From Tigriopus japonicus (Eukaryota; Arthropoda; Copepoda; Harpacticoida; Harpacticidae), in assembly GCA_010645155.1 (NCBI GenBank), contig CM021314.1:1018282-1082281 (forward strand): a stretch of DNA of 64,000 nucleotides, written 5' to 3'. This document shows, one piece after another, positions 1-12,459 of this stretch (the stretch's first letter is position 1; each line of letters opens with the position of its first letter). The position numbers and the translations under genes were made by a program. The notes beneath the pieces are model-generated. The model saw nothing but the letters and a program-made list of their open reading frames with translations. It was not told the DNA's origin and searched no databases.

Positions 1-130
1 AATGTGGGATCATAATGTGGGATCATAATGTGGGATCATAATGTGGGATCATAATGTGGGATCATAATGTGGTATCATATTGTGGTATCATATTGTGGTA
101 TCATAATGTGGGATCAGAAAGTGGGATAAG
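1..130. repeat. 13-bp tandem array, cut by window edge
   Basis: The unit AATGTGGGATCAT is repeated head to tail from base 1. The first five copies (1-65) are identical. Copies six to eight (66-104) carry G-to-T and A-to-T changes. Copy nine (105-117) and a tenth copy (118-130) decay further, and isolated 'GTGGGATCA' fragments continue to about 240. The array starts at the window edge, so its true length is unknown. The gradient from perfect to degenerate copies toward the right suggests that the right-hand boundary of a minisatellite is visible here. Confidence 0.95.
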
Positions 131-1405
131 AAAGGGGGTAAAAAGTGGGATCAGAAAATAGGATTAGAATGTGAGGTTGAGATTATGCAAGGAGTAAGTG
201 ATGGAAAATACATGGGAGTCAAAAGTGGGATCATAAAAAGGAATAGTAATTGAGAAAGCAAATGGGAGTAGAATATGGAAAAACAAGTGGAACTTTATTT
301 CAGTTCTGTTATTTTGCCTCCCCTCCCCCAGTACATCAAGTACAATGAAAGAGTACATCAAGTAAAACGAAAGATTTTGGCCCAGTCAAAAACATCTAAT
401 GATGGACAATCAACTTATGCGAATTGGAGAATTCTTCCAATTCACGCCTGAAATGGAGGCAACCCTCATGTACTACGTATACTCAGCCACTTTTCTTTTC
501 CAACACAACCCCTTCATTCAATAAACTCAGAGCTCATTCAAGGTGAACACCTAGACATATAAGTGATGTGAACTAAAATAAATTGGTGAAGAAATTTCTC
601 CCACAAGTGTAAACAAAACAAAAAGACCGAATTTTGGTCAGATATTGTTACTCATTTAATAATTGTCATCTTATGTATGCAAAAGTATATTATTTTAACC
701 AACACATTACCTTCTAGTAAAGTAACTTATTGTCATTAGATATTTTGTTGCCTTCATTTCTTCATAATGTACAACAAACCACTACCCTGACCACTTGGTT
801 ATCTTTGGCTACCTTCCTGTTCCTCTGCACTATGGCCTTCCTGACTGGCAGTTGGCACAGATAGGAGGATTAAAGAGCTAGATTCCACTAAATTTGGAGT
901 TGTTTAAAACATTATTGGCCATCAAAAAACAACTTACGCAAATATAGGAGCCATTAGGTGTAAGTTGCAAGACAGATTTTCTTGCTTTTTTGTCTTTCTT
1001 ATACATGCTTTTTTCCCTGTTGGATTTTACATGAGTCTCAAATGAGTTTGGCAGGTTAGCAATAGGTCAAGCAGGTTCAATTAATCGATGAACCCATTAG
1101 AATTGGATTCATCCGTTAATCCGTTTTGTCAAAAAAACGGATGAATTGAACAAAATAAAAAAGGATTTTTCCGTTTTATTGAGCTTCTTTCTTATCAATT
1201 TACAAAATTATGCCCAAAAAGCGTTGAAACTTAAGATACCAAGAGATCTAAGAACCAAACATTAGTGTTAATAGTAATAATTTTTGGACGATAAAGTCAT
1301 GTTAATAAAGAGCTTTGACTGATCTTTAGTGACTCAGGATGAGAAATTAAATTATTATCATCATTATTATTTTTTTTGGGGGAGGAGGGCGGATTTTTCA
1401 ATTGC
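131..1405. other. AT-rich non-coding stretch
   Basis: This stretch is visibly richer in A and T than most of the window. It holds degenerate fragments of the adjoining 13-bp array up to about 240 and several homopolymer runs (for example around 1369-1380). I see no open frame with protein-like composition and no splice-bounded exon. It is probably intergenic. Confidence 0.6.
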
Positions 1406-2005
1406 GCTACAAGGAATGGGATTCCCTGTAAAGACAGTTAATTATTAATATAGTTTCTATAATTAATGTTTATATGAACTTTGATTTACCAATGAGTTAC
1501 TGTTGGCAGATCTTTAAATTAAAGATTTAGTTTAAAATTAAAAGTTATAGACAAGTTATTGAAATTCAAAAGAGTTCAGTTTTTAATGTTCAATTCCTGC
1601 CTTCTGCAGAATCTTTATTTTTCTTAACATGAAAAATAAGAATATGGAAAGTCTCTCATGAATCTCGAAGTCTTAAAAATGAATGAAATTTGATATCTTT
1701 GTTTTTTGTTACCATTCCAGTGTTTTTTTCTATCTGGCAATGGAATTTGCATTGTTTCCCATCCCACTGGGTCTGTTTTTTGCCTCTTTTTATGATGCAT
1801 GATGGGTTGGTGTGTCTTTTTGCATTCACCATAATTAATTTCATTTATTCAAATTAAGCCTTAATCCTTAATTTTTTCCTCTTTACATTGAGAGCAATTA
1901 AACATATCCAGAAAAATCTATAACAAGTAATAGGGGGGTTAATACTGCTACAAGGAATGGGATTCCCTGTAAAGAGAGTTAATGATTAATATAGTTTATA
2001 TAATT
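1406..2005. mobile_element. Possible small element bounded by 59-bp direct repeats
   Basis: Bases 1406-1464 and 1947-2005 are 59-bp direct copies that differ at only three positions. Each contains the inverted repeat GGAATGGGATTCC. The hexamer AATTGC lies immediately before the first copy (1400-1405) and again at the end of the second copy (2002-2007), as a target-site duplication would if the element were 1406-2001. The interior (1465-1946) has no convincing coding frame. The arrangement resembles a miniature non-autonomous element with terminal direct repeats, but a simple segmental duplication would also explain it. Confidence 0.35.
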
Positions 2006-4373
2006 GCTAATTCTTTCAACTTTTGGTAACCTAACGTTGACAATTGCTTTTTTGACACTTAAAGAAGGTAATGAGCAGGCACTATGGTGATCTTCGATCT
2101 ATAGTAGTTCACATTTTCGACGAGAAGTCCCATCCTCATTCGAGTTCACCTATTCGCCCAGATCTCGAGTCCTTTCTACAATATGCCGTTCCATCAAAAA
2201 AAAGCAGCTTGACCAGTATTCGTTTCAGTTCCATGTACAACATTTAAGTTTCAAATTGAATTGGATTTTTTTTCAAGAATGCCAAATATTGTATTTTTTG
2301 CCCTTTTTCCAGAAAACACAATTCATACATGTGCTCTGTTTATGTATCAGTGAAGAAGGGATGCATTAATGTGATGACAGCATTTGCCATTTAAGACCAC
2401 ACCATGTTGTAAATTCTTCGTTTACGCAAGAAGTAATTTTTGTGGGATATACATATATTGTGCATTATGTAGATTGGCCGCGTGTAATAGCCAGAAATTT
2501 CCATGTCGTCCTATCAAAATCAGCGAACGGCCAAACTAGTTGGTTCGCGTACTGCATGCATGGATCGTAAAATGAGTCTCGAACGAAAGCGAAATTTTTG
2601 GAACAAGTGAACCCCTTTCCTTCTTTTATTTTTTGGACTCATTCAAGCCTGAAGAGTTGGATCCCTTTACTGCGAGGCCAAAGACAAAGAGTTCTTTGAA
2701 AGCCTAATTAAAAGGGGAATAGACCACACATACTGTACGTAGAGTAGTAGTAGTAGTAGTAGCAGTAGTGGTAGTTGTTTGGTCCCTCGTGGTGGATTGC
2801 CGGTATAAAGTATAGTACGGACTCGTTAAGTGAGAAAAGAGCGCCAAGCACACTCAGTTTTGGATAATCCTCATGCTTGAGGGATTTGACAAGTGTCTTT
2901 TGGGAAGGCAAACTAAACTGGATTGGACTTGGAGTAAGATCAATCCACTTTGGTCAATAAACGAAACAATCCACGTTACTTGTGGTGCGGTCTACTTGGA
3001 TCAGAGTGAGGGCTCTTCACCACGAGGGAGATACTACGCCTACCTACATACGGAAACTCTAACGTACATGAGCGGTATCTGTTTCTTCCTTTCATATGTT
3101 GATTATTGACTCGGTCGAAATAGCTTCAAGTGTGACTCATGAATTATTCTTTGTTTGAGGGGAAATTGGCTTCGAGGATATTGTCAAGCTCTGGCAAGCT
3201 TTTAGTGGAGGTTAAAACCTGGTTATATATTCATTGCATGGCCAGCCTTTTTTAGCTCCACTTTGTGTGTTGAAAAGTAGTATGCTTATGTGTCTTCGTG
3301 AGGCTCCAACATGCAAACCATTTGAAGCCCGACGTCTCTCCATTGCAAATCACTCCGCTGTCATGTCGTCGTCGACGACCACGTCTTCTGTCCGGTATAT
3401 ATTGTTGTTTGTGCTCGTAAAACCTCTCGAAATGCCGTTGACATGCTTCAAATTAATTGGGAACTCTACATTGAAATAAACTTTCTCAATCAAGTGCTGA
3501 CAGTCCCGTCTCATTTACCCACAAGGAAAGAAGGGTAACAAAACTGTAATGAGACTTCAAGTCCAGAAGAGGGTTTAAAGTGAATTCCTCGGGCAGACAT
3601 TATGAAAGGGATCCTCAGGAAAGAAATGGCTGAATGTTGGAGACTCGTCATGCTTGGGATATTCAATTTCCCATTTTTAAACCTATTAAACGTCATGACA
3701 CCAATTGACCAATTCAAAATACCCAACATCATGGAGATAACCTGGTATTTTGGGATGTTGATGCTTTGGCACGCGGAAAAATAGTCTATTGAGCCACGAT
3801 CTTTGCACCCTAGAGAATCAGAGGGAATCGAGTGAAAAGGTCGTTAAGGGGACTGGGATCGCCAAGCAAATAAAGACTGGCCCTTATTTGAAAATAACAA
3901 CGTTGTTTCCGAGGTCTGTGTTGAACCAGACGCATTCGCTCAATAAAGTCGAGTCGTTGTTTTTTGAGACTTGTGTTGATCTCTCATGAGACTGATGGGT
4001 TACTTAACACCACTGCCGGTCTGGATTATGGTCATTGATTTCGAAAGAAGGATTATTCCGGCGAGACAGCTCGGGAGACGGTGCCCGAAACTTTAGGAAT
4101 TGATGTTGGAATGAACTTCTTCCTCCTCTTCCTTTTCCAGGATCTTCATTGGGCTCTTCATCTTCTCTTCTTCTTCTTTCTCTTCATCGTTATTATGGCC
4201 AGCATCTCGCTTGGAGCTCTTGGTCTCTTGGTCCTCGTCATCGTGCCTTCACATTAGAAATCTTTTCCTGCACTTCTTCATCGTGTGACTGTGCTGGTCC
4301 TTTCTGTTTCTGATTCTCCCTTCTTCTCTTTCTCTCTCTCTCACTTGGATTGTAAGCGTTCATTGCTGGTCGT
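2006..4373. other. Non-coding stretch upstream of the TIA-like gene
   Basis: Only short chance open frames occur here. A GTA trinucleotide tract lies at 2743-2775. I recognise no gene, RNA or mobile element. Base composition becomes less AT-rich from about 2.5 kb onward. Confidence 0.5.
2743..2775. repeat. (GTA)n microsatellite, interrupted
   Basis: About eleven GTA-type units are present, with interruptions (GCA, GTG) near the right end. Confidence 0.9.
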
Positions 4374-4421
4374 TGGATGGATGGATGGATGGATGGATAG
4401 ATAGATGGATGGATAGATGGT
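4374..4421. repeat. (GATG)n / (GATA)n tetranucleotide tract
   Basis: Twelve consecutive tetranucleotide units, mostly GATG with three GATA variants. It sits about 150 bp before the repeat-rich stretch that may be the gene's promoter. Confidence 0.95.
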
Positions 4422-4559
4422 TGTACGAGTCCTTTAGCTCCAGTCTTTTATACTTTTACAACAACTTAAGGGTATATCCTTCATATCATTGCAACAACTC
4501 TGTTGTGGGTCGTTCGTTGTTGGTGGATACCGTAGTCGTGGAACTAACTCCCTGTGCCA

Positions 4560-5594
4560 TAGTTTAGTTTGGTATACTGTAATCGAAAGTAGTGGTGCTA
4601 TAACTTGATCTTCGCTCGAGACGAAAACGCGAGCAACGAGGGGCTCCCCATTGCCCTCCTCGTAAAAGCGATCCTCTTTTTCGATTTGAGAAAAAGCCTC
4701 TTTCTGGTCCCTGTTCCTCGGGGGTGGTGGTGGTGGTGGTGTCTGTCGAGTCGACTGTGCCGAAAACGAGGCAAGAAAAGCCGGCAATTGTCAGGGAAAG
4801 AAGACGAGAAACGAAAGAGAGAGAGAGAGAGAAAGAGCGAGAGAGCGGGTGAGGCCAAGAGGAAAGAGGAACTCGCGGATGGGTGGCCCGAAACTGAAAG
4901 AGGAACGGAAAGAGAGGAAAAGAGACGGCTGGAGGACTTGTATTAAAAGAAGTAGTAGTTGTACTGCTGCTAGTACTGATGGTGGTGGTGGTGGTGGTGG
5001 AACAACAAGACCGAAGAGGAAGAGCCCGCCGCCGTTCCAACGACCATACTATTCACTCTTCGAAGGGGAGAGTGGTGAGTGTTAGGACAGGGAGGAACAC
5101 TACCACCACCATCACGGACCGTGGAAGAACGAAGGCCACCACTGGGACGACGTTCCAAAAGGAACGAACGAGGAACGAGGAACGGCGCTTGCAAGCGTGC
5201 AAGAGCCGGAAGAAGAAGAAGAAGAAGAGAGAAGAGCCTTTCGGGTGGTGTTGAGGCATTCCCTACTCTCTCATCCACGGCTGTAGGATGTACGTACAAT
5301 AGCGGCGATCACACAAGTACAGAGATATTCCCCACACACACGCACAAGCTCACATCCACACTCCTCGGGCTTACCCGAGCAAATTTTGGGACTTTTTTCC
5401 CCTTTCGATGACTGCTTTGGCCATTTAGTTTCTTTTGGAAGCACAAGCGGAGTAGACGTCGTTTGAGATTCGGTTGGATCCGGTTCCACGTTGAGTTCCG
5501 TGTGCACAAAGAATCGGTCCGTTTTTCCCGAGTGCCACAAAACAACAAAGATTCATTTTGGAACGATTCCTCCTATTAAGTCCCTAGTTTTCAG
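4560..5594 (+). promoter_or_regulatory. Repeat-rich candidate promoter and 5' leader of the TIA-like gene
   Basis: This kilobase is denser in simple repeats than the flanks: (GGT)n at 4722-4741, a GA-rich block at about 4810-4850, (GGT)n at 4978-5001 and (GAA)n at 5210-5229. Purines dominate the plus strand from about 4790 to 5230. GA-rich blocks are typical targets of GAGA-type factors in arthropod promoters (family knowledge; not shown here). The short low-complexity frames on both strands (poly-His, poly-Ser, poly-Thr) are products of these repeats and are not taken as genes. The promoter role is inferred only from position about 1-2 kb upstream of the first coding exon and from the good donor site at 5595. 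Confidence 0.25.
5260..5594 (+). other. Candidate 5' UTR exon (left end unknown)
   Basis: The sequence TTTTCAG followed by GTGAGC at 5595 is a strong donor site. The first coding exon begins with an acceptor at 6554, so an upstream non-coding exon is needed, and this is the best donor that I see before it. The left boundary is arbitrary because no transcription start is recognisable. The same CAG could instead be read as an acceptor, which weakens the call. Confidence 0.2.
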
Positions 5595-6554
5595 GTGAGC
5601 TCAAGATCGCCGCCTTGTTATCCATTGTTGATTTCAAGTTTGTTAATTGCCGAATGGGACCAACGCCGTCGGGCATGGTTCAAAAGTTCCGGCATCTTCT
5701 TGTTGCCATTCCAAAACGAGTGTCCTTCAAAGTCTGACGGGCATCTGTCCTCCACGAGAAAAAGGCTTATCCAAACATTACACCTAATACTCCTTCATCC
5801 AACAACTCGAGCACTTTCTTCTCCATTTTTCTCGCCGTCTCCATTCATGGTGGTGGAAAAACGGCGACCATTCACTAAAGGACTTTGAATCTGGAGCGCC
5901 ATAAAGCCTCCTTCTTCGACAGCTCAACGGACTGAATCTGCCAAAGAGTTGGTTCAGACTGGAACCCTTTGCCAAGGCTTGACAGCTGGGAGTGATCTCT
6001 GGCCAAGAAAACGTCCGTCTTTTTGGCACTTGGCACGGAACAAGTGGTTGTTGATACTCCTGCCTGCGTCCTTCGACGGAGCTTACTTACTTCCCAACTA
6101 ACCAGACTCACTTTCTCGGTTGGTTCCTTCCTGCGTCTGTCCGTTCGTCACTCACTCAGTGAGTCGATCCTTCGCTAACCCCGGGATTTGGAAACTGGAC
6201 CAAAGACAGCGGAAGTGGGATTTTTTGCCAATCACCAATTGATTTGCTCTTCCCGTGCTCTTCAATCAAATCCTTTGCCGACTTATTTTCTCGGCCTTTG
6301 AATACCCCGGAGGCCATCGGTCGGAAGAAAAATATTTGGGTGGTGTTTTCATTCTTCCAAATCATCCAGAGACCACGCGGTGATGAACACTTGAACAATA
6401 CAAGAAGGGAGTCTAGAGGAAAATATAGATTAACACTTGGATCCCAAATACTTATTGTGCCAGCGGCTCTAGTATCGTGTCTTGGAACAACCGATCACCA
6501 CACTAACTAACCCGAGGAACCAGGGTGATTGGATTGTGTATGTGCAACTTACAG
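5595..6554 (+). other. Candidate 5' UTR intron
   Basis: A GTGAGC donor at 5595 pairs with the acceptor ACTTACAG ending at 6554, giving about 960 bp. Nothing else is recognised inside it. The open frames on both strands are short and without domains. Confidence 0.25.
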
Positions 6555-6568
6555 ATACAACTTGAGAA

Positions 6569-6731
6569 ATGTCTACTTTGATGATGCCCGCCGCCACAAT
6601 GACCACAATGACGAACACAAGTCCCATCGCTGTGACTCAGCCCAAAGCCGGGGCCAACACAGTGGCTGCTGTGGTGGCCGCGTCGGACCCATCGGCCGCC
6701 AAAATGGGTATTATTAACAACAATAAGCAAG
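6569..6731 (+). CDS. TIA-1/TIAR-like RNA-binding protein, first coding exon
   Basis: This exon encodes a 54-residue low-complexity N-terminus rich in Met, Ala, Thr and Asn, starting MSTLMMPAATMTTM and ending INNNKQ. The exon itself probably begins at 6555, after the acceptor ACTTACAG. An in-frame TGA lies two codons before the ATG, so 6569 is the likely true start. The exon ends at a good donor (CAAG followed by GTAAGG) in phase 1. The next RRM-coding exon, at 61167, also needs one carried base, so the two join as NNNKQ-DHYAIFVGDL. Assignment to the TIA-like gene rests on strand, phase and the absence of another partner, and is less certain than the RRM exons. It contains no RRM. An alternative is that it belongs to another gene or that further exons lie between. 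Confidence 0.6.
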
Positions 6732-8657
6732 GTAAGGGTGGCCATTTGCATAAACACATATCTACCTACAACAATTTGACAACATGGTACGAACCCATGC
6801 ATGTCAGCTACTAGCATTTATGCATTCAGTACAAGGACAAAAATGCCTGAGGAATGAAAATACAAGGGGCAGAGCAGGACAGGGTAGCGAGTCAAGATAC
6901 CGACCATGTTGTCCCAGTTCCAATCCCTCCTGAATACTTTGGACAAAAGGCAACAATCGAACGGGAGAAACCGAGACTCTGAACTTGGGGAGGGGCACCA
7001 CCACGAGTAACGAGTGAGGGCTGGGCTGATAACATCACACGACAATATCCGATTTCCCAGTGTTTTCGTGACGGACCAAAAGTCGTGGAGAAACTCGTCG
7101 TTGCCCTTGCCAGAGTCTCGGGGATAAATAAGTAGGGACAAACATAAGTACATAAACACATTGAGCCGGAAGGTGGAACGCCCCTCTCCTTCTATCCTCT
7201 TCAAGTAGGATCACGGTAGCTGTCGCTGCCATTTCTGACGAAATCACTTTCTTTCGTTTTGTTTCTGCCCTCGACGTTCCAAGTTCTAAGGTTCTAAGGT
7301 CAGATTTATCAGGGACATGTGCCAGCTCTCATCTGAACTCGAGTAGTACTTCTTTCTAAATGGCATGGCGTATTCAAATATAATGAATCGTGACCAGGGA
7401 TGACATCGATGGAGTCTCACTTACTCGCTTTTATTCCAAGTCGTCAGGCATATTGTTGTTTGATCGGAGATTCATATCTCCTCCAACAGACTGTCGACGT
7501 GAGCTGTACAAGTAGTCAGCGTGATACTTATAAGTGCTCCAAAATGATTGATGGACAAATGGAAAGCAAGTTTGACAAGAATGGAACATGGAGAGCTCAG
7601 TCTGTCTCCTTCCCTCTCCATTGCTCGTCATCTCGAGCTCTCCGTGTAGATATGTACATGTGTATGTAGCTTCTTCAATTGTTTGGAGACGAGCCGTTGT
7701 TGTTGTTACATTCTTCTCCTTCTCCGGCTCTTTTCATCCGTCGTTTTTCTGCCATTTCCACGTCTAAATGATCCCAAACATGCCATCGTGCGACGGGTCC
7801 CACCTTCGGTCTTCAAGAGCCTTTACCACTTGTACGACACAACTGCTACTAAACACGATTCGGATCGAGTTACTTTTACACCACAACCATTGCGTTCCAT
7901 TAACGTAGATTTGGTATCGACGGTGTTTGGTGTCGAGCGAGTCCATGAAAATAAGAATAAAGAGAGAGTACTCGTTTGAAAGTTTCTTGTCTAAAACATT
8001 AATGTTCCAATTGAGAGGAGAGAGGCAGAAGTTTTCGCCGTTAGCTACGCTTGTGTCACTCGTATCACTTCTACTCGAGCTAATTGCCCTTAAAACTAAA
8101 CAGTTGCAACATTACAGAAATTAGTTTTCTCCAGAGTACTTGAAGCAAGAGCTCTTTCCTAACATTCCATTTCTTCTTGTCAACTACCCACGGTGCTTTC
8201 AAGACGACATTTCTGATTATAAACACACGCAGACAGAGTGGAACTCTGTAGAACCAAACCGAAGATACTCAGTCGAGCGTGAGAATAAAACTTTGCAAAA
8301 AATGTAATGGTTGGGCCATCATTGCCAGATCCAGGGACACAAGGGGAAAAGACTTGATGTTAGTGGCCCAATTGAACCAAGGCAATGGAGGAATGGGGGC
8401 ATCGTTTTCTTTCAATCTCCCACACGCATACATGAACGAACGTATAGCACACTGGCATTCACATAAGGCCTAATGATTTGTAGTTCTGTGGCTCATGGGA
8501 ACACATTGAAGGAAGGAACAACTACTACCAAATCTCTGATCTCGAGGTCTCATCTTGAACAAACTGAGTGAGGGAGGGATCCTATGACCCCCACATCGTC
8601 GCTTTCTTTCTCGGACGAACGGATGCCCGGTTTTTACATGAAACAGGGTGTCAGCTT

Positions 8658-8696
8658 GCCAGCCAGCCAGCCTGTCTGCCTGCCTGCCTGCCTGCT
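8658..8696. repeat. (CAGC)n / (CCTG)n tetranucleotide tract
   Basis: Three CAGC-type units run into about six CCTG/TCTG-type units. Confidence 0.9.
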
Positions 8697-9896
8697 GAAC
8701 TGCCCCCTTACTGGTACATACTGTACATCCTCCAGCATCAAATCAAGTGTCAAATAGGGTACCCCATCGTGGTTTCTGGGGCTCGTTTGAGTCACCCCTT
8801 GCTGTCCATTAAGGATGACCAAGTAAATATTTGTCTGCATCAACCCAAGGCAAAAAGGAGTAACGCAAACGAACTGAGCAAACCAGCACGTGTGCCCCAC
8901 TGAGGGTTGTATACACACACACATACACATACAATTGCGCCTTGAGAGTTTAGACGCGCTGTACACTTAAATAATTCTGGGTGCGTCAAACGTACGAGAT
9001 ATTGCACTCAAGAAAACCAACTCCTCGTCCTTTTTTTGGCCTTTCCAAAATATCAAAATGATGTGCAGCCGTTCACAACGCATCCACATATATCCTTCAT
9101 GGAAGATGGTGCAGCGTCGGAGCTCCGTTCCAAGTTGGCTTATTTGAATGAAGGAATTTATTCGGTCTCGGAGGAGAAGGAATAGTGAGTGCCATGTACT
9201 GACTTGGGGAAGCATGTTGGATGCGAAGCCAAGCCACTTTCCTCTCTTGTTCAAAATTGAGCCTTTTGGCCTTTCTTTTGACCAGAAATGGACTTCTTCA
9301 GCTCGGTCTTGACCCCTCTGAAAAAAAGGAAGAAGACCAACCTTGTAGAAGAAAAGAGAGTTGGCCCTGCAATGTTGTGTGTATTATGCCCGAGCAAAAA
9401 AAACACGAGAAAGAGGAGGGGGCAACCACATTTCTAATGAATGCTGCTGTAGCTTGTTGGAAGTGAACAAGCTACTCTGTACTGTGTATTGTGGAATACA
9501 TGGAGTGGCTTGGCCCCATCCAACACTATCTATATACTGCTACTCCTTCTCTACTATTACTGGCTACAACCACCATTGGAGACCCACAATAATTCTCAAG
9601 CAAGTCAGGACCGGGATTCTGTTTTCTGGTTGCACGAGCTCACCAGAGATTAATAATAAAAAAGAGCCCCGACTTGTTTGACCATGGCGAGTGTAATTGA
9701 TAACTTTTTTGCCTTCGGAAAAATGAGACGATCTTCTTCTGGTCTGACCTCGGGAAGAGAGCGGCGGGAAGAACTAAAACACTTCTATGTGTGTCTGTCT
9801 GCCTGTCCATGTCTTGATCGTCTTGGAATGTCCTTGGTGCTGGCTTTTTTTCTCAGCCAGTCCTGAAAATTGGGAGCGGGTGTTTTCGAATGTGGA

Positions 9897-9960
9897 TGAG
9901 AGGATAAGAAAGAAAAAGAGAGAGAAAGTGAGAGAAAAAAAATCGAGAGAAAGAGAAATG
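9897..9960. repeat. Purine-rich GA/AAAG tract
   Basis: The stretch is almost uninterrupted purine, with GAGA and AAAG units and three isolated pyrimidines. Confidence 0.85.
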
Positions 9961-10147
9961 AGCGTGAAAAAAAGTTGCCAAACTTTCAATGGGCGCTCGC
10001 CTCCACTTTCCCATCATCATGCTGGCAAAAGAGGGAACCATTTTTACTCCAGTGCTTGTTCCAATGGATGGAGCCTCTTCTGGTTCTTCTTTTTTATGCA
10101 TTGTTTATTTACGAGAAAGGTCTCCCTACTTTGGCTTCAGCTTTTGC

Positions 10148-10229
10148 CTCTCTCTCTCTCTTTCTTTCTTTCTTTCCCCACCGTGTCCCTGTAAGCTTCG
10201 TCTTCTTCGTCCTCCTCCTCCTCCTCCTC
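10148..10229. repeat. Pyrimidine-rich (TC)n, (TTTC)n and (CCT)n cluster
   Basis: Three simple pyrimidine tracts lie in series: TC then TTTC units up to 10177, and CCT units at 10209-10229. The opposite strand is a mirror of the purine tract that lies 200 bp to the left. Confidence 0.85.
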
Positions 10230-12260
10230 TATGTACAGCTTCTACAGCTCTCATGTGTTCCTTGGGATCTAACTGAGATCCAAGATCCAACAAGGGGAAC
10301 TGAGATCCTCTTAGCTTCTTTCACTTGAGAGACCCACTACAATTTAGCTAGTTTTCCCAACTCGTTTCAGTGTACTTCAACTTACTCTTCGGGCTATCTT
10401 TCTGCGCTCTCAGAGGGTGAAAGTGGGTGCCATCCCGGAATTATTTGTTCAGGGTGCATCTCAAGTCCTCGAACTTTTTTTAAAGGACCTATTCAGCCCC
10501 TGTGAAAACTCTGGACACTCGTTGTCTTCAGGGCCTATGAATGCAATACTCTCTCACACACTTTTTGTCATAAGGTTGCTCGTTCCAATCCATTCAAACG
10601 ATTATAACCTTTTTGGGGACGTTGAGAAAGCACCCAAAGCTTAATAGGGAAACAAATCATGAGATGCATTCATGAGAGTTTTTCCCCACGCGGTACTTAT
10701 TTTCTTGTAATAATTGCATCTGGGCTTGGGGAGAATTCAATTGGATTCGCCGCTCTTTCTTTTGAGTTGGAAGGCGTATTAAAATGAGTTTCCGAGGGTC
10801 TTCTTGTTGCACCCGAACAATGCACACGTTGGGATTGTTTTGGGAGTTCAGTAAATGCATTCTCACCCGAGGAAAGGTGGTGTTAATCAATGTCACACTT
10901 TGACACATGTGTGGATGTTCCACGTTCCACATTGGCTCGCCCTCGATCTTCAAGATCTCGATCTCCTAGTGGGAACATCCAGTAGCAGTACTACTACTAC
11001 TGTATACACAGACTGTGAGTGGACAATGTACAATCCAACCTTCTCTGCTAAGAAGTTGATGTTCGTTGGTCCCTTCGTCTTATCTGAGCTCTTTTCTATT
11101 GATTTTTGTCCGCCGACTGAAACAATATGAGGCGAATAGCCTTTTTATGACCTCTTCGCAGACTCCGAGTTCCTAACTAAATACGCAAGTGTGAAAGGAC
11201 CGAGTGAGGGGTCCAACTAGTTCCGTAGGACGGACGTACTACTTCGTAGTCAAGAAAAGGAACTCGTGGCTTCTTTCTCCTCCTCGATAATAAGAACGTT
11301 ATGAAACGTGAAGAAGATCCAATTGGCCGCTGGACCAATCTGAATTTGTGTCTTTGATTCGGCTCCTCTCGCAGGTCCCGTTGGTTGGCGAGTCCCTTTG
11401 GAGTTGTTGAGCTTCAGTGGAATCTTGCGTGTAATCAAATGCGCCGGGTTTTGGTCAATGAGCATCTAGGCCGCCGTGGCCTCTGCCACCACCACTCACT
11501 TCTCCTCCATGTGCTCTTCTTCTTGTATCTCTAGCTTGGCACTGGTGAGATGATGCTCAATACCATTGCTGTGGACGTAGTTTACAGAGTATCAAATACA
11601 AACTCAGACTTGTGGCCAAGCGGAACTGCAGTAGATTTAGGATGGACCGAGTTGGCTGGCTTGTCATTTTCGAATCTAATCCCAATTGAATTGGATTGAG
11701 TGGTCGCGCGGATGACTTTTGGGAATTCTTTGAATTGGAGCTCAACTTTCGCTCAAGTCATCAAACCTGGCGAAATATCTCCATGTTGAAAATGGAACAC
11801 GACATCTCTTGCTCGTTCTTTCTTTCTTTCTCTCTCTGTCAGTGTCTAGTCAATGGATGGTTGAGTGTGCTGGTTCTGGTTTGGACGAGAACTGGATTTT
11901 GGTCGGAAGGAAGGATGAAAAGTTCTCGCCACAATGAAACAGCGGGCGAAAGTTTTCTCTCAATCCAGCATGATTGCCGGTTGAATTGATCAACAGTTCC
12001 ATCCTTCTTCTACTTCTTGTTCCTCTCCGAGAAGAGTCGAAAACTGGCAAGATGAACACCAGGACTCGGGTCCATTCGGTTCCCACAGTAATTTGCAATC
12101 CCTGCCTGAATGGTTCCATCGGAGAGAGAGAGACCCCTCCTTGGCCCCCTTTTGTGCCCTCTGTCCCATGCGCTCGTTGGTTCTTGACTGGGTTGGACCC
12201 GCAGCACTAAAATAGCGGGCCCCTTCGTGTTGCTTCACCGACTCATTTTCTGTTTCTTTC

Positions 12261-12319
12261 ACTCACTCACTCACTCACTCACTCGCTCACCACTCACTCA
12301 CTCACTCACCCACTCGCCG
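12261..12319. repeat. (ACTC)n tetranucleotide array
   Basis: About fourteen ACTC-type units with GCTC and CCAC interruptions. Confidence 0.95.
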
Positions 12320-12435
12320 TGTTCTTATCCATGCTATTGATTCAATAGGAAAGTGATCCCTTTAGAGGAAAAGTGTTCCACTAAGTGGATCCAGTAGTTT
12401 CAGTTGCTCAGTTCCTCTCTTGACTGCTTCTCAGT

Positions 12436-12459
12436 TGCTTGCTTGCTTGCTTGCTTGCT
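12436..12459. repeat. (GCTT)n tetranucleotide array
   Basis: Six GCTT-type units, followed directly by an alternating ACGTACGTAC tract. Confidence 0.95.

Noticed and set aside
2873..3109. 78-codon plus-strand frame with mixed composition
   Set aside because: No splice context, no domain, and length typical of chance frames here.
4564..5299. Overlapping low-complexity frames on both strands (poly-His, poly-Ser, poly-Thr, poly-Gly)
   Set aside because: Every such run coincides with a GGT, GAA or GA tract, and frames overlap in several registers at once.
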